This document shows, piece by piece, positions 59,855-64,000 of a DNA stretch of 64,000 nt. The notes beneath the pieces were generated by a model. That model was given only the letters and a program-made list of their open reading frames with translations, searched no databases and had not been told where the DNA came from. Position 1 is the stretch's first letter. Every line of letters starts with the position of its first letter. Made by a program: the position numbers and the translations under genes. The stretch lies in NCBI GenBank assembly GCA_946406115.1, contig OX291547.1:5151001-5215000 (forward strand), written 5' to 3'. The stretch comes from Apoda limacodes. Lineage: Eukaryota; Arthropoda; Insecta; Lepidoptera; Limacodidae.

Positions 59855-62800
59855 ATGTGTGACGTAAATAAAGATTTGCAAAAGGAAAGGGAAAAATGTT
59901 GTTTCAACATAGAGGAGTTGACGAATTACATTGATGGAGGTCCACAACAGACTATTGAGCGAAAAGAAAGAGGTAAATCTTATGTTTTTTAGTTGTGTAT
60001 ATGATATCATATAGTGTAGTGTAAATAGTATTTGAAAGCCAATGAATAAGTTGGATTTGGCGGAGAAAATGTCATCCATACAATAGCATAACTTCAAATT
60101 GACTTGCCAATTTAGCAGTCTAAATAGTAGTGTTCAATCTTTAAATATAGATCCATCTATTACATATAATAAAATTGTAATAAAAAATGTGCATTAAATA
60201 TTTTTTGAAAAAGCAATAAGTGATAAAGTAATGAAACCGACGCCGAAAGGAGTTTTTAAATTGTTTATCTATTTGTCTCTGTGTATGTCTTAACTTCACG
60301 CAAAAGTACTGCACAGATTCTATTTAAATATGCAACCACTAATTCAGGTTTAAAAGAATGGTAGCTGGATGGGGGAGGCAGAAGACCAGAAGAAATGGTG
60401 CACTCTAGAGGACGCTTCATGTCCACCAGTTTAAAAAGTGGATCAAGCAGACTTGGCTAATATAATGATTTAAATGAACAACATTCTACCAATTGAAATA
60501 TTTTTACGGCTTACAGTATATATGTCGCAGCCATCTGGTTAAAATAGCCAGTTCATTGGACGCCTAGGCAGATCGTCAAGTATGGAAAAGAATGGAACAG
60601 AAATCGCACTGCATAAGTCATGTATGTTGGGTTAGGTTCAGTTTCCATTTTGTATTCTAGTTTGTACGTCCCAGCCAAGTTTCATATAATAATCTGTTCA
60701 GTTGTAAGTTAATTCCTTTTCTATATTTAACGATGTGCCTAGGCGCCCAATTAACTGTCTAATTTAACCAGATGGCTGCGACATATATAAAACCCCTGAT
60801 TTGATGTCGTACTGTATCCGCTGTTTTTTCTTCTTTTGAAATATGTATTTTATACCAAAAAAAAAACCGAGAAAATCTAGATTTTCCAACGAGCGTTCAG
60901 GTGCTAGCGCCTATCGAACGTGGGAGTTGGGACTGTGTCTCTTTTTCCACTTTGATAGTGTATATGGTGGACCAGTAGTATCCAGGGACCTATTCCACGA
61001 AGCTTTCTGCAAACTCTTTACTCCGCAAATTCCACTCTTCAGTCAATATTCTGTTTCAAAAATCCTTTTGAGACTCAAATGATGAGTTTCTGGACACTTC
61101 TTTTCCCCAAAGGCTAGTTTCCGAAGTGATGGTGGTTCAAATTATGTGCATTTGTTTTGTTTTTTCAAGTGGCTTTTCGGGTGTGCGATGTCCGTTTAAA
61201 TGTATATTATGTGCGTGTTTATGTGATGCACCCGCTCGCTATCGGGCGGCCAAACGAGGATTGCAACGGATAGTGATATATGAATATCTTTTTCTCGGGA
61301 GTTTCTTCGTCACAGAATGAATGAGGACTTTTAACGTATCACCTGGCGCCCCTACCCCCCTATGCAATCTAAAAACAATAAACAATTGAAATATTACTTG
61401 GGATTTGATTTTTATTTTAATCAAACTATTTACATTGTGAAGCTTGTTTGTTAAGTGTTTCAATACAAAATATATATTTATTTCTTAATTCACTATAATA
61501 TTATGTTTCGTTTGTAACTTTACAAAGAGTACCTATTGGACGCAATAAAACAGTAAAGTAAGTAATTCGTTTGGAAATCTAGTTGTAGTTAATTCACTTC
61601 ATTCGATAGTTTCCTAGAAACCCATTCCAATAAAAAGATTTTGAATTTGATAAGCGAAAGATGACAACTCTTCATTTTTCACTTTACGTATTATGAAGAA
61701 TGAAGAGTGCAGATTTGCAGAGTTGAATCGTGGAATAGGTTCAAAAAATATAAATAAGTTGTAATTGGTTTTTAGAAAACATTTTGCTGGGTAACAGAGA
61801 TGCGTTTGAAGACGTTCCCGAAGAGTATTTAAGCCACAAAGACAAATATGAGGCAGCAATAAAAAAATCAACGGTCGCATTCAGCTCGGTGCGTAAGATG
61901 CAGGAAGAAGGAAAATCCAGTGTTACAGATTACCGGTAAATAATTTTAATCCACACTAATATTATAAATGCGAAAGTGAGTTTGTCTGTTTTTCCTTTAA
62001 CGTTTTAACAGAGCATTCAACATAGCTAACGGATATGCTACTTTTTATCCCGGAAAATTCAAAACTTCCTGCAGAAATGACTATAATTAATTATCACGTC
62101 GTTGATCTATGGATTTTTAAAAATCGTTGCGTTAAGAAAACCGTAATTCAGGGAAATTCTTCTTTTTTTGCTAAAACACAATTGGTAAACTATTTAATTA
62201 GGCTTAATAGTATCTATTTTAGCTATGACGCGAAGATAGACAATCAAATTTGCCTATAGAACAACAATGTGATAGCTAAACAGGAGACAACTCCCTGAAC
62301 TTCCAAAGTTAAAAATTCTGTAACCCTTTAATTTGTTAACTGTGCGAGTTTAAAAAAATATGATAACATAATTTATGAATAGGAAATTTCATTGCAAATT
62401 GTTATGAACAAAATCAAATGGTTTATACATGCACAATATTCTTTTGTAACGGAACCCGAATTTTGGATTTTGAATAAAAGTAAAACTGCAGAAGAACCGC
62501 CCTATTGACCAAAGGCCAAACACGGTACATTATTTAATTGAGGAGTTCTCTGCTGCTTCATCATCAGACCGTTAAAGACATTTAGGGCTCTAGGTATTTG
62601 TCAAAACAAACGCAACGGGAATATCTTGTTTGGTTAAACAAATCCTATGACCACACTTTCTGGTTCCATTATCAGACTCTGGACTCAACTTAATTCTATA
62701 GGACTTGTCATGATTAATCCAACGAGCCGTGATTAAACACGACGGGGCTATGTTCTGTAATTAAGAAGTTTCTATGTCCACTACTACTTAAAGTGTAGCA

Positions 62801-63248
62801 ACACTGACCATGGGGCATATTTCAAGGAGCTCTTTTCAAATCTGCACTCTTCATCTATATATATACTAAACTAGCTGTGCCCGCAGCCCTGTCCGTGCTA
62901 AATTTAAAAAAATATGTAATAGCGGTGCTAATGGACCGCAGCTTAAGGCCACTTAAGCTATTGCCTAGACGTTATTTATACTTACTAGATTGTTTTAGGC
63001 TTAGTCGTTTAACTGGCGGAGAAAATAACAGCCAAGTTATTTTTTAAATTTATATTTTGTAAATTGTTTTGTTTAGAGATTTAGTTGGAGGTCTCTTGGT
63101 CGCAGCGGCTACAAATAAAGACGGTACCCCATTAAGCTTGCACTACGTCATGTTTATGCCCGCCATATTGAGTCAGGGTTCAGAGGAACAGCAGGCGCAA
63201 TGGCTTCCGAGGGCTTGGAACTGTAGCATCATCGGAACCTACGCTCAG
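59855..63248 (+). CDS. ACOX1: Peroxisomal acyl-CoA oxidase, 3'-partial (exons 1-3)
   Basis: Second copy of the ACOX start: exon 1 59855-59972 (ATG at 59855), exon 2 61776-61935, exon 3 63077-63248. Together they give 150 codons, ending in phase 0 at GTYAQ, just before the exon 4 position. Residues 1-150 form the N-terminal alpha-helical ACOX domain, with MCDVNKDLQ at the start and [12 protein letters not shown] and QWLPRAWN before the exon end. Exon 4B would fall outside the window. I see no coding difference from 27637-31030. Confidence 0.87.
60517..60789. mobile_element. MITE with 61-bp terminal inverted repeats, copy 2
   Basis: Second copy of 28299-28571, differing by T at 60758, which breaks one pair between the arms. 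Confidence 0.75.
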
Positions 63249-63311
63249 GTCAAACAGTTTTGACTTTTTAAAAAGATTTGAAATGTTCATTATGTATATA
63301 AATAATATTTT

Positions 63312-63613
63312 CGGTGGTGGCATAGTGGTTTCTGGGTTTGCCTACGTTCTGAGGGGAGGAGGTTCGAGTCCAGCATGTTCCAATGGATTTATTTCTAAAG
63401 TAGATTGTTTTTCACATCACTGACTTTTCGATGAAGGAAAAAAACGTCGTATTGCATACGTTAAAAAACGTAGGTATCTATGTGAAGTCCACAATAGGCA
63501 CTAGACCTCATGATGGACAATGGCCTAAATCACCTCCCCTCTACCCGCAAGGTGAAGATAGTCTCTGCCCCAACATTGAGGACGTATGAGGCTAATAAGG
63601 ATTATAAGGGATA
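63312..63613 (+). repeat. tRNA-derived SINE, copy 2
   Basis: Second copy of 31094-31395, in intron 3 of the 3'-cut ACOX gene. Confidence 0.65.
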
Positions 63614-64000
63614 CTTCTTTTTTCTGTGGTTTCACCAACGAAGACTTTGAAATTATACTGAAATCTTAAAAGATTATGGTATCGGTGTTGATGAAGCTCT
63701 AGATGCAATCTATATCTCTAAGCCAAACATAGCAACAGTAGTATATCCACGGTTATTTTCACATCACTATAAGTATACTTGTATAATTATTGTAGATCCC
63801 ATTACGCTCGTCAGTCTGTACACCATTTTTTAAATGTAATTCATTCAAATGTTTACTAATGAATAACAATAATTTGGAATTACGTAGTTTTTATTCAAAT
63901 TTTATAAAAAAAACTATATTTTACATAATGCAAATTCTAGTTATTATGTGATGGGTATTTTATAGTATTGAGGGCTTAAAATAATGGAAGTGACTATTTA

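Larger units (their letters stand above)
32219..64000. repeat. Tandem duplication, copy 2 (incomplete at window end)
   Basis: Second copy of bases 1-31782. It stops at the window end, before the repeat of exon 4B, which would fall at about 64243. The retrotransposon, its target duplication and its LTR-specific indel are the same in both copies, so the duplication is younger than the insertion. Confidence 0.95.

Overview
The window is AT-rich eukaryotic DNA from an insect, almost certainly a moth or butterfly. Genes have many short exons with GT/AG introns. Introns and spacers carry repeats that I recognise as typical of Lepidoptera, such as fragments around 'gcatttataatattag' next to gacagacaga/tctgtctg runs. 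No bacterial or phage features are present.

Large-scale layout: the window is a direct tandem repeat with a period of 32,218 bp. Bases 1-32218 are copy 1, and 32219-64000 repeat bases 1-31782. All reading frames and repeats line up at exactly +32,218, and I found only three single-base differences (11505 C / 43723 T; 28540 G / 60758 T; 28768 C / 60986 G). This is either a very recent tandem duplication or an assembly duplication. The true edges of the array cannot be seen, because periodicity runs to both window ends.

The only cellular gene found is a peroxisomal acyl-CoA oxidase (ACOX1 type) on the + strand. One gene is complete, and it lies across the copy boundary (27637-53184). Its 13 coding exon positions encode 667 aa. 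Flanking it are a 5'-cut gene (exons 4A-13 at 9725-20966) and a 3'-cut gene (exons 1-3 at 59855-63248). Exon 4 exists in two diverged versions, 4B (32025-32148) and 4A (41943-42066). They have equal length (124 nt) and equal phases (0 to 1), and exactly one must be used to keep frame. This is the signature of mutually exclusive exons, or else the trace of a fusion between two ACOX paralogs.

Between 4B and 4A sits an 8,560-bp Ty3/Gypsy-type LTR retrotransposon (158-8717 and 32376-40935). It has a 4-bp target duplication (ATGT), nearly identical LTRs, gag, pol and a broken integrase. Introns hold antisense 5'-truncated non-LTR fragments, tRNA-derived SINE-like repeats and hairpin elements. The 6.7-kb spacer between ACOX genes holds a mariner transposase fragment, a decayed non-LTR retrotransposon (about 23188-26273) and a small palindromic element with a 14-bp target duplication. 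Intron 1 holds a 273-bp MITE with 61-bp inverted ends.
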